Below, in pieces: positions 6,502-6,872 of a stretch of 6,872 nt of DNA (positions are counted from its first letter, which is position 1; each line of letters opens with the position of its first letter). Source of the DNA: an uncultured Chthoniobacterales bacterium (lineage in GTDB: Bacteria > Verrucomicrobiota > Verrucomicrobiia > Chthoniobacterales > UBA10450); NCBI GenBank assembly GCA_955652155.1, contig CATPAT010000072.1:1-6872 (forward strand), read 5' to 3'. The position numbers were made by a program, and so were the translations under genes. Under the pieces are notes generated by a model. The model saw nothing but the letters and a program-made list of their open reading frames with translations. It was not told the origin of the DNA and did no database searches.

Positions 6502-6514
6502 AGGTAGGGCGATT
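6502..6514 (+). repeat. Degenerate copy (C) of the AGGTAGGGGCGATT repeat core
   Basis: AGGTAGGGCGATT differs from the 14-bp core in copies A and B only by the loss of one G. The surrounding sequence has weak dyad symmetry (CTAG near 6500 and CTAG at 6525-6528, with GGG/CCC inside). The remainder of the palindrome is not preserved. Confidence 0.45.
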
Positions 6515-6563
6515 ACGCTCCCAGCTAGTGCATCCAATAGTGTTGCCCATTAACGTTGGACGT

Positions 6564-6593
6564 TTGCCTCAACGCTAACGCTTTTGGAGGCAA
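6564..6593. repeat. Stem-loop with tandem AACGCT in the loop
   Basis: TTGCCTC (6564-6570) pairs with GAGGCAA (6587-6593). The 16-base loop starts with the direct duplication AACGCT AACGCT (6571-6582). It lies upstream of valS. It could be an operator or a transcript hairpin, and nothing in the sequence decides between them. Confidence 0.4.
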
Positions 6594-6673
6594 GTGGATT
6601 GACCTAAATCGCCCGCGAAGGCCAATCCGGCTAGGATCGGTTCGGTGAATCGCCCCTACCTCTTGCAATCCAC
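6594..6673. repeat. 80-bp palindromic intergenic element (copy B) bounded by 8-bp inverted repeats
   Basis: The ends are GTGGATTG (6594-6601) and CAATCCAC (6666-6673), exact reverse complements. Inside, GATTGACCTAAATCGCCCGC (6597-6616) matches the reverse complement of copy A (2974-2993) at 19 of 20 positions. AATCGCCCCTACCT (6648-6661) is identical to 2990-3003. The element looks like a small REP- or MITE-type unit ending 25 bp before the valS ATG. There is no ORF and no visible target-site duplication. Confidence 0.65.
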
Positions 6674-6698
6674 GTTCCCTCTCGGATGATTCCTCGCA

Positions 6699-6872
6699 AT
6701 GGCTGAGCTTTCGAAAACTTACGATCCGAAGACGGTCGAGCCGAAGTGGTATCAACGTTGGATCGACCATCGCGATTTCGAAGCGGACGCGGCTTCAAAA
6801 AAGAAGCCGTTCTCGATCGTGATGCCGCCGCCGAACATCACCGGCGTCCTCACCCTCGGCCACGTTTTAAAC
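6699..6872 (+). CDS. valS: Valyl-tRNA synthetase, N-terminal fragment (runs off the window)
   Basis: The first 58 codons are present, opening MAELSKTYDPKTVEPKWYQRW, the standard ValRS start, and reaching the class I nucleotide-binding signature PPPNITGVLTLGHVLN. The enzyme charges tRNA-Val in the cytoplasm and the full protein should be near 850-1000 aa, so only the N-terminal part of the Rossmann domain is seen. The HIGH motif reads TLGH (Thr52 to His55), with threonine at its first position. No stop occurs before the window end, so the gene is truncated only by the window edge. The start ATG 6699 fits the family start, with no clear Shine-Dalgarno. It is divergent from murI. Confidence 0.92.
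   Translation, partial: MAELSKTYDPKTVEPKWYQRWIDHRDFEADAASKKKPFSIVMPPPNITGVLTLGHVLN

Larger units (their letters stand above)
6454..6698. other. Divergent murI/valS intergenic region rich in inverted repeats
   Basis: These 245 bp separate the two divergent starts and must hold both promoters unless transcripts enter from outside. They contain a possible murI -10 box, a degenerate repeat core at 6502-6514, a stem-loop at 6564-6593 and an 80-bp element bounded by inverted repeats at 6594-6673. I see no small ORF worth calling. No sigma70 promoter for valS could be placed convincingly. Confidence 0.6.

Noticed and set aside
6454..6537. N-terminal extension of MurI from TTG 6537
   Set aside because: The 28 added residues have no MurI similarity and are encoded by repeat-bearing intergenic DNA. 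ATG 6453 gives the canonical start MSESRPIGVFDSG.
6599..6637. TTGACC (6599-6604) and TAGGAT (6632-6637) as a valS promoter
   Set aside because: The spacing of 27 bp is far too long for a sigma70 promoter, and TTGACC is part of the repeat element.
1..6872. CRISPR array, tRNA/rRNA genes, transposase or defence genes
   Set aside because: No regularly spaced repeats, no tRNA-like cloverleaf and no transposase or nuclease motifs were found by reading. All long frames are accounted for by the listed genes.

Overview
The window is ordinary bacterial chromosome of moderately high GC, densely coded, with short intergenic gaps and mostly no recognisable Shine-Dalgarno sequence. The single-chain zinc-type glycyl-tRNA synthetase, an LTA-synthase-like membrane phosphotransferase, an orphan glutamate racemase and the codon and repeat style fit a soil Verrucomicrobiota-type genome best. 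That placement is inference, not proof.

Layout: (1) Positions 1-99 are a leader holding a small A-rich tandem repeat. (2) A plus-strand block runs OsmC-like protein (100-549), glycyl-tRNA synthetase (643-2001), a small DUF6941-like protein (2031-2426) and an MmcQ/YjbR-like protein (2455-2928). The last three are about 28 bp apart and look co-transcribed. (3) A minus-strand block, read from right to left, runs glutamate racemase murI (6453-5650), a secreted DUF4440/SnoaL-like protein (5599-5108) and a five-TM LTA synthase/sulfatase-superfamily protein (5003-2988). It converges on the first block at about 2930-2990. (4) Valyl-tRNA synthetase starts at 6699 on the plus strand, divergent from murI, and runs off the window end.

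The minus-strand block reads as a cell-envelope group: D-glutamate supply for peptidoglycan, an exported small protein of unknown function, and a membrane enzyme that probably moves a phospho-alcohol or phosphoglycerol group onto an envelope polymer. The plus-strand genes are housekeeping or of unknown function.

The most unusual observation lies between the DUF4440 and sulfatase genes. A non-annotated stretch of about 75 nt (5078-5004, minus) translates to a C-terminal tail homologous to the C-terminus of the neighbouring MurI, mostly with synonymous differences, and its stop codon abuts the sulfatase ATG. This looks like a leftover of an older murI that once sat directly upstream of the sulfatase gene. 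The second is a small family of palindromic intergenic repeats with core AGGTAGGGGCGATT. There are copies at 2970-3006, 6502-6514 and 6594-6673, and one supplies the stop codon of the sulfatase gene. I see no convincing new defence or mobile system here, and no tRNA, rRNA or CRISPR.
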